Source of the DNA: CAYYFX01 sp964571855
GTDB taxonomy: Bacteria; ARS69
Assembly (NCBI GenBank): GCA_964571855.1
Contig: CAZNDO010000025.1
Coordinates: 1-58,531, forward strand
Direction: 5' to 3'
Length of the DNA stretch: 58,531 nucleotides
This document shows, one piece after another, positions 34,108-42,999 of this stretch. The position numbers were made by a program, and so were the translations under genes. The notes beneath the pieces are model-generated. The model saw only the letters and a program-made list of their open reading frames with translations. It was not told the DNA's origin and searched no databases. Position 1 is the stretch's first letter; each line of letters begins with the position of its first letter.

Positions 34108-34833
34108 TCAGCGCCAGGCGGCCTTCGTGTCGGCCCAGGTGGCCGGCGTCACCGCCGTGGGCACCTGCGTGGCGGTCACGAGCAGGTCGTCCACGTTGAA
34201 CTCCCCGTCGTCGTCCTCGTCCGCCTGCTGCCCGAACCACACCGCGCCGATCCCGTAGGGCGAGCCGTAGCTCTCCCCGGCGAGCAGCGTCACGCCGTCG
34301 AACTCCACGGAGTACGTGTCCGCATCGAGGTCGAACTCCATCACCAGCGTGTAGTCCCGGTTCGTCTCGTAGTTGCCGATCGCCGTGGGCGTGGGCGTGT
34401 CGTGGTCCGTGTACCAGATGTTCGCCGACGAGCCGAACGACAGGTCCAGGAACCGGTGCGAGTTCGCGCGCCGCTCGCGCACGCGGAACAGGTAGTCCTC
34501 GAACGCCTGGAAGTGCACCGTGCACGAGATCGTGAGCACGCCGTGGTCGATGATCCAGTCGTGCAGGAAGCCGAAGCGGACGAAGCCGGCCTCCGAGAGA
34601 TCCGAGTCGTTGATCTTGAGGTTCGGCGTGGGCAGCGGGAGGTCCTGGATGACCGCGGAGATGGTGGAACTGACCAGCATCGGCTCGCCCACGGCGGCGC
34701 CGCCGGTGCCGATGGGCAGCCCGACGGTCTTGTCGTCGAAGTCCGCGTCCAGGACGGTCTCGGCGCCGCGCGCGGCCGGGGCGAGGAAGCAGGCGGCGAC
34801 GACGGCGACGACGTGCGAAGGCAGGGGTCTCAT
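34108..34833 (-). CDS. secreted protein of unknown function
   Basis: The 241-residue protein begins with a signal peptide (VVAVVAACFLAPAARG) and continues as a beta-rich domain (HGVLTISCTVHFQAF, YTLVMEFDLDADTYSVEFDG) that looks like a LamG/concanavalin-like lectin fold. It ends with an Asp-rich segment DEDDDGEFNVDDLLV that could bind calcium and a short C-terminus TWADTKAAWR. It has no FlgD-like tail. The ATG at 34833 follows GAGGGA; the frame is open upstream but non-homologous. It converges with the deiminase gene with only 4 nt between stops. Confidence 0.75.
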   Translation of the reverse strand: MRPLPSHVVAVVAACFLAPAARGAETVLDADFDDKTVGLPIGTGGAAVGEPMLVSSTISAVIQDLPLPTPNLKINDSDLSEAGFVRFGFLHDWIIDHGVLTISCTVHFQAFEDYLFRVRERRANSHRFLDLSFGSSANIWYTDHDTPTPTAIGNYETNRDYTLVMEFDLDADTYSVEFDGVTLLAGESYGSPYGIGAVWFGQQADEDDDGEFNVDDLLVTATQVPTAVTPATWADTKAAWR

Positions 34834-34872
34834 GGGATTCCCTCGTGGCGGCGAAGCTCCCGTGGCGCGGGG

Positions 34873-34901
34873 ACTATAGCGCGCGTTCCCGGGGACGGCC
34901 A
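34873..34901 (-). promoter_or_regulatory. weak candidate promoter for the secreted unknown
   Basis: On the minus strand TATAGT (34873-34878) lies 17 bp downstream of TGGCCG (34896-34901), about 40 bp before the ATG at 34833. The -10 matches five of six positions; the -35 is poor. Confidence 0.3.
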
Positions 34902-35011
34902 CGCCACCCCGCGGGCGGCCGGGGCGAAGCGGACGGAACGCGGGACGACCCGGCTTCCGGCGGCTTCGATCCTCTCCTAGGATTCGCGGACCTCGTGCCC
35001 GGAGGCGCCCT

Positions 35012-37612
35012 GTGCCGCTCCTCGCCCGCGTGGTTCCCGCGCTCTGCCTCCTCGCCGCGCCGGTCGCCGTCGCCGGGGAGGCCCCGCCCGCGAAGTGGAC
35101 CGGTCGTCTCGGCGCGTCCGTGGTGCCCCGGGCGCAGGCGGTCTCCCTGGACCTCGATCTCGCCGGCGGGACGTACCGCGGAAGCACCCGGATCGACGTG
35201 GACGTCGTGGAGCGCGCGGAGCGCTTCGTCCTGCACGCGGAGGGGATGACGCTCGAGCGCATCGCGGTGGAGGGACCGCCGGGCGCGCTCGCGGCGACCG
35301 CGCGGCCGCTGGCGGGGGATGCGGTGGAGATCGTGCCCGCGGCGCCCCTGGACCCCGGACCGTGGCGGCTCCGGGTGGACTTCGCGCGACCGTTCGGGGA
35401 CGGCGCGACCGGCCTGTACCGGGTGGAGGAGGGGGGCCGGCCCTACGCGTTCACGCAGTTCGAATCGGATGACGCGCGCGAGGCGTTCCCGTGCTTCGAC
35501 GAGCCGGACTTCAAGATCCCGTTCCGCGTGGACGTGACGGTCGCGGACGGCAACGTCGTGGTGGCGAACGCGCCGCTCGAGGCGGAGCGCGCGCAGGGCG
35601 GGCGGCGCACGTTCGTGTTCGCCGCCACGCCGCCGCTGCCGACGTACCTCGTGGCGGTGGCGGCCGGGCCGTTCGAGTTCGTGGAGATCCCGGGCATGTC
35701 CGTGCCGGGTCGCGTCGTGGTGCCACGCGGCCGCGCGGCCCTCGCGGGGCCGGCGCGCGACGCCACGCCGGCCATCCTCGCCCGGCTCGAGGCGTGGTTC
35801 GACCGGCCGCACCCGTTCGCCAAGCTGGACCTCGTGGCGGTGCCGCGCTTCTGGCCGGGCGCGATGGAGAACGCGGGCCTGATCACGTTCCGCGATACCT
35901 CGCTCCTCAAGGACCCGGAGAGCACGGGCCCGTCCGAGCGTCTGGGTCTCCGCCGGATCATCGCGCACGAGCTCGCCCACCAGTGGTTCGGCAACCTGGT
36001 CACCATGCGCTGGTGGGACGATCTCTGGCTGAACGAGACGTTCGCGGACTGGATGGCGGACGAGATCGTGGACGGGCTGCACCCGGAGGCGGCGCTGCCG
36101 GTGCAGCAGGTCGTGCGCACGCAGGCGTTCCTCGCCGGCGACGCGCGCGCCACCGCGCGCCCGATCCGCCGCGACGTGCAGGGCGTGGAGGATCTGCTGC
36201 AGGGCGTCGGCCTGGCGTACGCGAAGGGGAAGCGCGTCCTCGCCATGTTCGAGCGCTGGCTGGGCGAGGACGACTTCCGCCGCGCGGTGCTGGCGTACCT
36301 GGACGCGCACGCGTGGGACAACGCGTCCGCCGGCGACCTGTGGCGCGCGCTGGACGAGGCGTCCGGCCGGTCCGTGGCGGAGACCCTGGCGCCTTTCCTG
36401 GAGCAGCCGGGCTTCCCGTGCGTGGCCGTGGACGTGGCGGAGGGCGGGCGCGTGCTCCTGTCCCAGGAGCGGTTCCGCGGCGCCGGCGTGACCACTCCGG
36501 ACCTCCGGTGGAAGGTGCCGGTCGTGCTGCGCTGGTCGGACGACGCGGGCGTGCACGAGCGGTCCCTGCGGCTGGAGGGCGCGACGACCGCGGTGGACCT
36601 GCCGGTCTCCGGCGAGCTGCGCTGGCTGTACCCGAACGGCGGTGCGCTGGGCTACTACCGCTGGACGGTGCCGGATGCCCTCTGGCCCGCGCTGCTCGAG
36701 GCCCCGCTCGATCCGCTCGAGCGCGCGGAGCGGCTGGGCAATCTCCGCGCGCTGATGGAGGCGGGGAAGGCGCCCGCGGACCGCGTGCTCGCCGCGCTCG
36801 CGCGCGCGGCGGGCGACGAGCACCCGCGGGTCGTCGAGGCCGCGTGCGCCATGCTGGACGACTTCCGGGAGACGTTCGTGGACGAATCCCTGGAGGATGC
36901 CTGGGCGGCGTGGGTGCGCGCGGCGTTCGCGCCGTCGCGCGAGCGCATCGGGCTCGCGCCGCGCGCGGGGGAGAGCGTCGTGGCCGCGATGGCACGGGGC
37001 GACCTGCTGCGCGCGCTCGGCGACCACGGCCGCGACCGGGAGGTGCGCGCGCTCGCGCTCGCGGCCGCCCGGGAAGGGCCGGACGATCCCCGGCTGCGCG
37101 GGGAGCTCGCGGGCACGCTGCTCGATCTCGCCGCGCTGGACGGCGACGCGGCGCTGTTCGACGCGTACGTCCGGCGCTTCGAGGCGGAGGGGCCGCCGGC
37201 GGAACGGGTCCGCTACCTCGAGGCGCTCGCGCGCTTCACGGACCCCGCGCTGGCCGATCGCGCGCTGCGGTACGCGCTGGAGGGACCGGTTCCCGCGCAG
37301 CACGTGCTCACGGTGGCCGTCCGCATGGCGGAGCGGGGCGGCCCGGGGCGCGGCCGCGCCTTCGACTGGGTGACGGCGGAGTTCCCGCGGCTGCGCGCGG
37401 TCGTGCCGGGCCCGCAGCTCCCGCGCGTCACGGGGGTGGTCGGCGGGAGCGATCCGGCGCTGGTCGAGCGGGCGCGACGGTTCTTCGGCCGCGAGGAGAA
37501 CGCCGCGCTCGGCGTTCCCGCCGCGCTGGAGCGCGCGGGCGCCGCCGTGGAGGAGCGCGCCGGCCTGCGGGCGCGCGAGGGCGCGCGGGTGCGGGCCGCG
37601 CTGCTCGACTGA
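35012..37612 (+). CDS. exported M1-family zinc aminopeptidase
   Basis: This 866-residue enzyme removes N-terminal residues from peptides. A signal peptide (VVPALCLLAAPVAVAG) precedes the M1 N-terminal beta domain. The substrate motif PGAMENAG is near residue 285, the zinc site HELAHQWFGN near 320, and the third ligand Glu in WWDDLWLNETF about 340. The C-terminal half is the usual helical ERAP-like domain. Everything needed for catalysis is present. The start is GTG at 35012, with GGAGG 6 nt upstream. It should work outside the cytoplasm on peptides released by the neighbouring subtilases. It converges with the second subtilase gene (6-bp gap). Confidence 0.95.
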   Translation: MPLLARVVPALCLLAAPVAVAGEAPPAKWTGRLGASVVPRAQAVSLDLDLAGGTYRGSTRIDVDVVERAERFVLHAEGMTLERIAVEGPPGALAATARPLAGDAVEIVPAAPLDPGPWRLRVDFARPFGDGATGLYRVEEGGRPYAFTQFESDDAREAFPCFDEPDFKIPFRVDVTVADGNVVVANAPLEAERAQGGRRTFVFAATPPLPTYLVAVAAGPFEFVEIPGMSVPGRVVVPRGRAALAGPARDATPAILARLEAWFDRPHPFAKLDLVAVPRFWPGAMENAGLITFRDTSLLKDPESTGPSERLGLRRIIAHELAHQWFGNLVTMRWWDDLWLNETFADWMADEIVDGLHPEAALPVQQVVRTQAFLAGDARATARPIRRDVQGVEDLLQGVGLAYAKGKRVLAMFERWLGEDDFRRAVLAYLDAHAWDNASAGDLWRALDEASGRSVAETLAPFLEQPGFPCVAVDVAEGGRVLLSQERFRGAGVTTPDLRWKVPVVLRWSDDAGVHERSLRLEGATTAVDLPVSGELRWLYPNGGALGYYRWTVPDALWPALLEAPLDPLERAERLGNLRALMEAGKAPADRVLAALARAAGDEHPRVVEAACAMLDDFRETFVDESLEDAWAAWVRAAFAPSRERIGLAPRAGESVVAAMARGDLLRALGDHGRDREVRALALAAAREGPDDPRLRGELAGTLLDLAALDGDAALFDAYVRRFEAEGPPAERVRYLEALARFTDPALADRALRYALEGPVPAQHVLTVAVRMAERGGPGRGRAFDWVTAEFPRLRAVVPGPQLPRVTGVVGGSDPALVERARRFFGREENAALGVPAALERAGAAVEERAGLRAREGARVRAALLD

Positions 37613-37618
37613 GGCGGG

Positions 37619-39685
37619 CTACCGGGCGCGGACCACCTTCTCCACCTGTCGCATCGTCCCGGCCTCGAGCCGCACGAAGTACACGCCGGACGCCGCGGCC
37701 CGGCCGTCGGCAATGCGGCCGTCCCAGTCGAGGCGGTGCCGGCCCGCCGGCAGGATCCCGCCGGCCGCGAGCGTACGCACGAGCCGCCCGCGCACGTCGA
37801 AGACGGCGGCGTCCACGGCCGCGGCCTCGGGAAGCCGGAACTCCAGCGCGGTGCGCCGGGCGAAGGGATTCGGCGCCGCCTGCAGGGCGGGCCCCGCGTC
37901 CGCCGCGGGAGCCGGACCGGCGGCGAGCGGGGAGCCGAGCGGCACGATCGGATGCGACGACGCCAGCGAGTAGGCCTGCACGTCCACGAGCGAGCCCTTG
38001 TGCGCGACGGTCAGCATGTACCGCCCGGGCGCGAGCGCGGTCGCCACGATCTGCTCCGTGTTGTCGCGCACGTTGTCTCCGCGGGTCGCGGCCGCGGCCG
38101 GTGCGGCCGGATCCAGGACCCACGGCTCGTGCGTGGTCACGCCGTCGCCGAGCCGCAGGTCGAGGTCGTGCACGAGCATCGCGTCCGGCGGGTCCAGGGC
38201 CGGCGCCGCCGGGGTTCCCGGCCGGTCCGTCCAGTGCAGCGTGATGCGCACGTCCGCCGTGTCGGCCAGGACCAGCTCCCACGAGTCCGTCGCCGCGGGC
38301 GCGAGCACCGCCTCCGCGACGCGACGGCCGCCCGTCCCCTCGGCATCCGCGGTGATCAGGGCGGCCGCGGCCGCGGTGTTCATCAGCCCCCAGCCGAAGC
38401 GGTAGTCCGGGCCCGGGGCGTCGCCCGCGTCATCCGCGGTCTGGAAGAGGACGGCCTTCAGCGACGCTGCCCGCGGATCGGCGCCGTGCGTGGCGCGCCA
38501 GTGGTCCACGAGCAGGTTCACGGAGCCGGCGACCGAAGGCGACGCCATCGACGTGCCGGAGCTGACCGCGTGGGAACTGTCGTTGCGGTCCGAGCAGGAC
38601 CACAGCCCCACGCCGTTCGCGACGAGGTCGGGCTTGATGCGCCCGTCGTCGGTGGGGCCGAAGCCCGAGAAGTGCGTCATCGCCACGCTCGCGGCGCCGG
38701 CCCAGCCGGAGGGCAGATCGTCCACCGCGCCCACCACGAGCGTGTTCTTCGCGTTCTTGGAGCGCGGAAGCGAGTCGTAGCCGTCCAGCCCGCCGTCCGG
38801 CTCGCGCGTGTCGGTGCTCGGGACCCATTGCGTGCCGTCCCACACGCCGTGCTCGCCGCCGGAACCGGGGCCGTAGTCCGCGCGGTTGTTGCCGGCGGAG
38901 GCGACGATCAGGTAGCCCGGCGCGTCGAACGCGAGCTGGTCCAGGTCGCGCGCCTCGTCATCGTAGAAGCCGAAGGCCCAGTCCTCGGTGGGGCTCAGCG
39001 ACGGATCGCCGTGCCAGTACCACTGGCCGAGCGCCATGCGCCACCCGGCCACCGGGCTGTAGCTGTGGTTCGACACGCGCATCCCCGCGGCGGCGGCAGC
39101 GGCCATCTCGGCGAGGTCCCCGTTCCAGTCCCAGCAGTCCAGCGGGGCGGCAGGGGCCATCCCGCGGGCGGACGGGTCCGCGCCGCCCGCGACCATCGTC
39201 CCGGCCACGTGGGTGGCGTGGCCCGAGGACGTGGACGGCGCGTCGCGCTGCACGGCGCGCCCCGCGAACTCGTGGTGGGTCACGCGGACGGCGCCGCCGT
39301 CCCACACGCCGAGCTGTCCGAAGGGGGTGGCCGCCCCGTCCAGCGCGAGTCCGGCCGGGCCGGCGGGATGCACGGCGTCGGTCGCGATCGTGGCGGCCGC
39401 GTCGAGGTTGTCCAGCTCCCGGTACGCCGGTACGCCGCGCGCTCCCACGCGGAGCAGGGCCAGGGCGGGGTCCGCATGCAGCCGCTTCGCCAAGGGGTCG
39501 GGGCTGGCGAGCAGCCGCGCGCGCGCGGCGTCGCGGTCCGCGGCATGCGCCGCGGCGAAACGGGACGCCAGCGCGCGCAGCGCGGGAACGTCGGGATCGG
39601 CGGGGGCCGCGACGGCGGCGGGCGCCGCGGCGAGGATCACCGGGAGCACGTGGAGGGCCAGGGGCGAGCGCCGGCGCTTCGTCAC
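37619..39685 (-). CDS. secreted subtilisin-like serine protease (S8) with FlgD-like tail
   Basis: This 688-residue exported S8 peptidase has a signal peptide (LALHVLPVILAAAPAAVAA), Asp in LGVWDGGAV (about 128), His in GHATHVAG (about 155), the oxyanion Asn in SAGNNRADYG (about 265) and Ser in SGTSMASP (about 377). The triad is therefore complete. A C-terminal P-like beta domain (TLHWTDRPGTP, MLVHDLDLRLG) resembles the one in the larger subtilase of this window. The last 80 residues form the sorting tail (APNPFARRT, GRLVRTL, WDGRIADG, ASGVYFVRL). The start is GTG at 39685; no obvious Shine-Dalgarno was seen. About 215 bp without coding signal separate it from the lipoprotein gene upstream. Confidence 0.93.
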   Translation of the reverse strand: MTKRRRSPLALHVLPVILAAAPAAVAAPADPDVPALRALASRFAAAHAADRDAARARLLASPDPLAKRLHADPALALLRVGARGVPAYRELDNLDAAATIATDAVHPAGPAGLALDGAATPFGQLGVWDGGAVRVTHHEFAGRAVQRDAPSTSSGHATHVAGTMVAGGADPSARGMAPAAPLDCWDWNGDLAEMAAAAAAGMRVSNHSYSPVAGWRMALGQWYWHGDPSLSPTEDWAFGFYDDEARDLDQLAFDAPGYLIVASAGNNRADYGPGSGGEHGVWDGTQWVPSTDTREPDGGLDGYDSLPRSKNAKNTLVVGAVDDLPSGWAGAASVAMTHFSGFGPTDDGRIKPDLVANGVGLWSCSDRNDSSHAVSSGTSMASPSVAGSVNLLVDHWRATHGADPRAASLKAVLFQTADDAGDAPGPDYRFGWGLMNTAAAAALITADAEGTGGRRVAEAVLAPAATDSWELVLADTADVRITLHWTDRPGTPAAPALDPPDAMLVHDLDLRLGDGVTTHEPWVLDPAAPAAAATRGDNVRDNTEQIVATALAPGRYMLTVAHKGSLVDVQAYSLASSHPIVPLGSPLAAGPAPAADAGPALQAAPNPFARRTALEFRLPEAAAVDAAVFDVRGRLVRTLAAGGILPAGRHRLDWDGRIADGRAAASGVYFVRLEAGTMRQVEKVVRAR

Positions 39686-39900
39686 GAGGTCCGCACCATG
39701 TTCGGGGGGCAGGGCCGTCCCCGATTATCCCAGGCCGCCGCGCTTGCCGGCAATCACCGGGTGCGGGCGGGCCGGTCGGCGGCGACCAAGAGCGCCCAAC
39801 GGGGGCCACGGGAACCGAAACCGGAACCGCAGGGCTCGGGGGTGCCCTTCCCGCTCCGTCGGGGACACCCCGTCGGCTGTGGACCGGATGTCCGCGCGGC

Positions 39901-40902
39901 TCAGGGGGCGAACGGGATCGTGACCGTTCCCCCGAGCGCCGGGAACACGTTCGCCAGGGGTGTGGCGACGCCGACCGGCTGGGTGGCCGTGAGCTCCCCG
40001 GCCAGGACGGTGAGGAAACTGGGCCGCGTGGCCCCGTCGGCCTCGCCCGGCGGCTCGAGGGTCACGAACACGTTCCCGGGACGCAGGTCCACGCCGGATG
40101 TGGCGGTGGGGAAGTCGCTGCCGGGGAACCCGTAACCCGGTAGCGGGCCCGGGGTCGGGCCGGCGCCGTCCAGGTCCGCGCCCGTGGCCGCCGCGAAGCG
40201 GCCCAGCGACACGGCGCCGAACACGCCCAGCGAGAGCCATCCCTCGTAGATCCAACCGGAGGGCGGGGGCGGAAGCGACGTAAGCGACGCCGAGGCCCCG
40301 CCCGGCGCGGCGAACCACACGCCTTCGAACTCGTCGTCCGAGGCGGCCGTGGTGGGCGTGGCCAGGTGGAAGGACCCTCCCGCGGAGCTCAAGTCCACGT
40401 TCAACGCATCCGCGTAATGACTTCCGAGAACGCAGTTTCCGTTGAGAAATGTGCCCCCCACGATGCCGGGCAGGTTGGGGCCGGGCGCATCCGCGTCCGG
40501 GGCGGGCTCCATGGTCACGAAGGCATCCACGGCCAGCTGCCAAGCCACCTCGCCGCCGTCCGTGAGCGGGACGTTGTCGGCGCCCGGCAGCACCCGGAAG
40601 ACCATCGGGCCGCCGGAGAGGCCCACGATCGCGCCGCTGTTGTCGATGCGGAACCGTCCCGCCGACGCCGCCGCGGAGTGGCGGAGTCCCGACGGGGTGC
40701 GAGGCAGGGCGAACGAGATCCAGAGTTCCAGCGCGCCCTCGCCCTCGGCCACCGGGCTGAGGCCGGTCAGGGTGAGGCCCACCTCGTCCCCGGGCTCCGG
40801 GTTCGTCCCGGAGTCGTCGGAGCAGCCGCACGCCAGGAGGGCGGCGGCCAGCGCGGCCATCGGCCGCGCGACGTCGCGACGCCGGGGGCGTCCCGCCGTC
40901 AC
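39901..40902 (-). CDS. putative lipoprotein, RskA-C-like/anti-sigma-domain-like
   Basis: This 333-residue protein has a basic n-region (RPRRRDVARP), a short hydrophobic stretch and a lipobox ALLAC followed by GCSDDSG, so it should be lipid-anchored. The C-terminal part has a YEGWLSLG...SLGRF pattern followed by PGSDF. In my recollection this occurs in exported domains related to anti-sigma-K C-termini and in Bacteroidetes lipoproteins; function remains unknown. The start is GTG 40902, overlapping the stop of the upstream beta-propeller gene as GTGA, so both are made together. A start at ATG 40860 would remove the basic n-region and is less likely. Confidence 0.72.
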   Translation of the reverse strand: MTAGRPRRRDVARPMAALAAALLACGCSDDSGTNPEPGDEVGLTLTGLSPVAEGEGALELWISFALPRTPSGLRHSAAASAGRFRIDNSGAIVGLSGGPMVFRVLPGADNVPLTDGGEVAWQLAVDAFVTMEPAPDADAPGPNLPGIVGGTFLNGNCVLGSHYADALNVDLSSAGGSFHLATPTTAASDDEFEGVWFAAPGGASASLTSLPPPPSGWIYEGWLSLGVFGAVSLGRFAAATGADLDGAGPTPGPLPGYGFPGSDFPTATSGVDLRPGNVFVTLEPPGEADGATRPSFLTVLAGELTATQPVGVATPLANVFPALGGTVTIPFAP

Positions 40903-42377
40903 GGCAGGAAGCTCACGAAGCGCGCGAAGAAGGGGACCTCCGTGACCGACACGACCTCGCGCGTGGCGCGGTCGAAGACGACCACCGACCCCGGGGGCCG
41001 CTCGCCGTCCGGCGGCGGGTGGTGGCCGCTGCCGCTGCCATCGTCGTTCGCGCACGCCACCCACACGCGGTTCCCGTCCGGGGAGAACGCGATCCCGATG
41101 GGGCGATGCAGCACCCTCGCACCCGGATCCTCCGGATGGTCCGGATCCAGCGTGGCCGTGACGACCGGCGCCGACGGGTTCGACACGTCCACGACCGACA
41201 CGGTCTGCCCCACCCAGTTCGCCACCCACAGCTCGTTCCCGCCGGGCGCGAGCGCGAGGTGCCACGGCGCATCGCCGACGACCACCTCGCCGAGGAAGGC
41301 CAGCGTGGCCGTGTCCATGACGTACACGCGGTCCACGCCGAGCGCGGACACGTACAGGCGGGAGTCGTCCTCGCTGAGCACGCACTGCTGCGGCTGCTGC
41401 GCCTCGGCCTGCGCGGGGAGGGCGGCGAAGTCCACGAGGTCCGGCGAGCCGTCCGCGGCGTCGCAGTCCGTGCAGTACACCGACACGTTGTCCGACAGGA
41501 TGTTCGTCACGTACACCCAGGCCCCGTCCGAGGAGATGGCCACCCCGTGCGGCTGCAGCTGCAGGCCGGGCGGCGCGTCGAACGACTCGATCTCCGCGAG
41601 GGTGTCGGGGTCCAGCACCCGCACCTTGTTGTCGCCGCCGAGCTGGTCGAAGTTCGTGACCCACAGCTGCGACCCGTCCGGCGTGATCCTCATGAGGGCG
41701 GGGAAGGTGCCGGCGCGCGCCACGCGGATGCGCTGCAGCGTGTCCGCGTCGTACACCTGGATGTTGTCCGACGCCGTCTCCAACCGGGACACGAACACGC
41801 GCCGGTTCGGCACGTCCACGTACACGCTGTGCGGCTTCTCCACCGGGATGGTCCGGATGTAGAAGCCCGAGTCCAGGTCCAGCACGGCCACCTGGTTGTC
41901 GCCCTGGCAGGCCACGAAGGTCTTCGACGTGACGTCGGCGTACATGGGCGTGCCGTCGTCGTCCGGGGCGCCCGCGCGCACCCAGCGCTCGATCGCCCGG
42001 ATCGCGCCCGGCTCCAGGGGATCCCGCCCGATGGGCATGCGCGGCTCCAGCTCGCCGGTGACGTGCTGCACGATGTGGCTGTGGTCCGGCTCGTACGGGA
42101 GGACCACGGCCCCGAACCGGCTGCCCGCGGCCACGTCGTCGTGGTTCGCCAGGCTCAACCCGAACGCCCGATCCACGGGTCCGTGGCACTCCGCCGTGTT
42201 GCAGCTGACCTCGAACAGCGGCAGCAGGTGGGCCGAGAACTCGACCGGGTCGATGGCGTCCCAGTCCACCGGCGGGGGCGGCGGCGTGCCCGAATCCCCT
42301 CCGCAGCCGGTCCCTCCCAGGGCCACGGCGGCGAGCACGGCGAAGCGCAGCGGGGCTTGCAACGCGCGAGGAATCAT
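40899..42377 (-). CDS. lipoprotein with cytochrome-like domain and YVTN beta-propeller
   Basis: The 492-residue protein starts with a lipoprotein-like signal (FAVLAAVALGGTGCGG). Residues about 40-130 resemble planctomycete-type cytochrome C domains (PSCyt1): LPLFEVSCNTAECHGP, then RMPIGRDPLEPGAIRAIERWVRAG written here as PMPI-like and AIERWV motifs. The heme-type motif is C-x4-C-H, not C-x2-C-H. The remaining ~350 residues form a YVTN/Lactonase-like beta-propeller with repeating VAVLDLDSG, VWVTNFDQ, VYVTNILS and LWVANWVG strands. It may be an exported electron-transfer or sensing protein. ATG 42377 follows AGGA; the open frame upstream is antisense to nudF and not coding. It is coupled to the lipoprotein downstream. 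Confidence 0.82.
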   Translation of the reverse strand: MIPRALQAPLRFAVLAAVALGGTGCGGDSGTPPPPPVDWDAIDPVEFSAHLLPLFEVSCNTAECHGPVDRAFGLSLANHDDVAAGSRFGAVVLPYEPDHSHIVQHVTGELEPRMPIGRDPLEPGAIRAIERWVRAGAPDDDGTPMYADVTSKTFVACQGDNQVAVLDLDSGFYIRTIPVEKPHSVYVDVPNRRVFVSRLETASDNIQVYDADTLQRIRVARAGTFPALMRITPDGSQLWVTNFDQLGGDNKVRVLDPDTLAEIESFDAPPGLQLQPHGVAISSDGAWVYVTNILSDNVSVYCTDCDAADGSPDLVDFAALPAQAEAQQPQQCVLSEDDSRLYVSALGVDRVYVMDTATLAFLGEVVVGDAPWHLALAPGGNELWVANWVGQTVSVVDVSNPSAPVVTATLDPDHPEDPGARVLHRPIGIAFSPDGNRVWVACANDDGSGSGHHPPPDGERPPGSVVVFDRATREVVSVTEVPFFARFVSFLP

Positions 42378-42459
42378 GGAAATCCTAAGGGGGAATCGCA
42401 GCGGTCCCAGGACGAAACCGCGATTCAGTGTAGGAATCCCTCGAAGGGACGTCAACGCC

Positions 42460-42999
42460 ATGCGTCGCGAGATCTGGGCGGGCAAGGTCGTCAACCTCGC
42501 CGTGGAGGACGTGGTCCTGCCGAACGGCGAGACCACGCGGCTGGAGGTGATGCGCCATCCCGGCGCCGCGGCGGCGGTTCCCCTGCACGAGGACGGCTCG
42601 ATCACCATCCTGCGCCAGTACCGCCATGCGGTGGGCGGGTGGCTCTGGGAGGTCCCGGCGGGCAAGCTGGACGTGCCGGGCGAGCCCCCGCTGGAGTGCG
42701 CGAAGCGCGAGCTGGCCGAGGAGGCCGGACTCGCCGCCGCCCGCTGGGAGAAGCTGGGCTCCATCTACACCACGCCCGGGTTCTGCGACGAGATCATCCA
42801 CCTGTACCTGGCCCGCGGGCTGACCGCGGTGGCCACGGGGCACGAGCGGGACGAGGTGATCGAGATCCACCGCATGACCCTCGAGGACGCCCTGGCGCGG
42901 ATCCGGACCGAGGAGATCCGGGACACGAAGACCGTCAGCGCGCTGCAGGCCACCGCGCTGCTGCTCGCGCCGGGGACCGGTTGGAAACCGCCGGTCTGA
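42460..42999 (+). CDS. nudF: ADP-ribose pyrophosphatase NudF-type Nudix hydrolase
   Basis: The 179-residue enzyme splits ADP-ribose (or a similar ADP-sugar) to AMP and ribose 5-phosphate. Residues RQYRHAVGGWLWEVPAGKLD precede the Nudix box, whose core is ECAKRELAEEAGL near residues 85-97. The box has one extra residue between its first Gly and Glu (GKLDVPGE), a variant common in this group. The C-terminal region with YTTPGFCDEIIHLYLA is typical of NudF/YQFG-like proteins. It is divergent from the beta-propeller lipoprotein. Its last 19 nt overlap the next gene if that starts at TTG 42981. Confidence 0.88.
   Translation: MRREIWAGKVVNLAVEDVVLPNGETTRLEVMRHPGAAAAVPLHEDGSITILRQYRHAVGGWLWEVPAGKLDVPGEPPLECAKRELAEEAGLAAARWEKLGSIYTTPGFCDEIIHLYLARGLTAVATGHERDEVIEIHRMTLEDALARIRTEEIRDTKTVSALQATALLLAPGTGWKPPV

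Noticed and set aside
39686..39900. Gene or terminator in the 215-bp gap before the second subtilase
   Set aside because: Only a 5-bp CGGGG-ACA-CCCCG hairpin (39860-39872) and an ACCGAAACCGG-type repeat were seen; neither is strong enough to annotate.
41019..42980. Upstream extension of the GT-C-like gene by 654 residues
   Set aside because: The extension is antisense to the beta-propeller lipoprotein and overlaps nudF; membrane-protein features begin only after about 42981.
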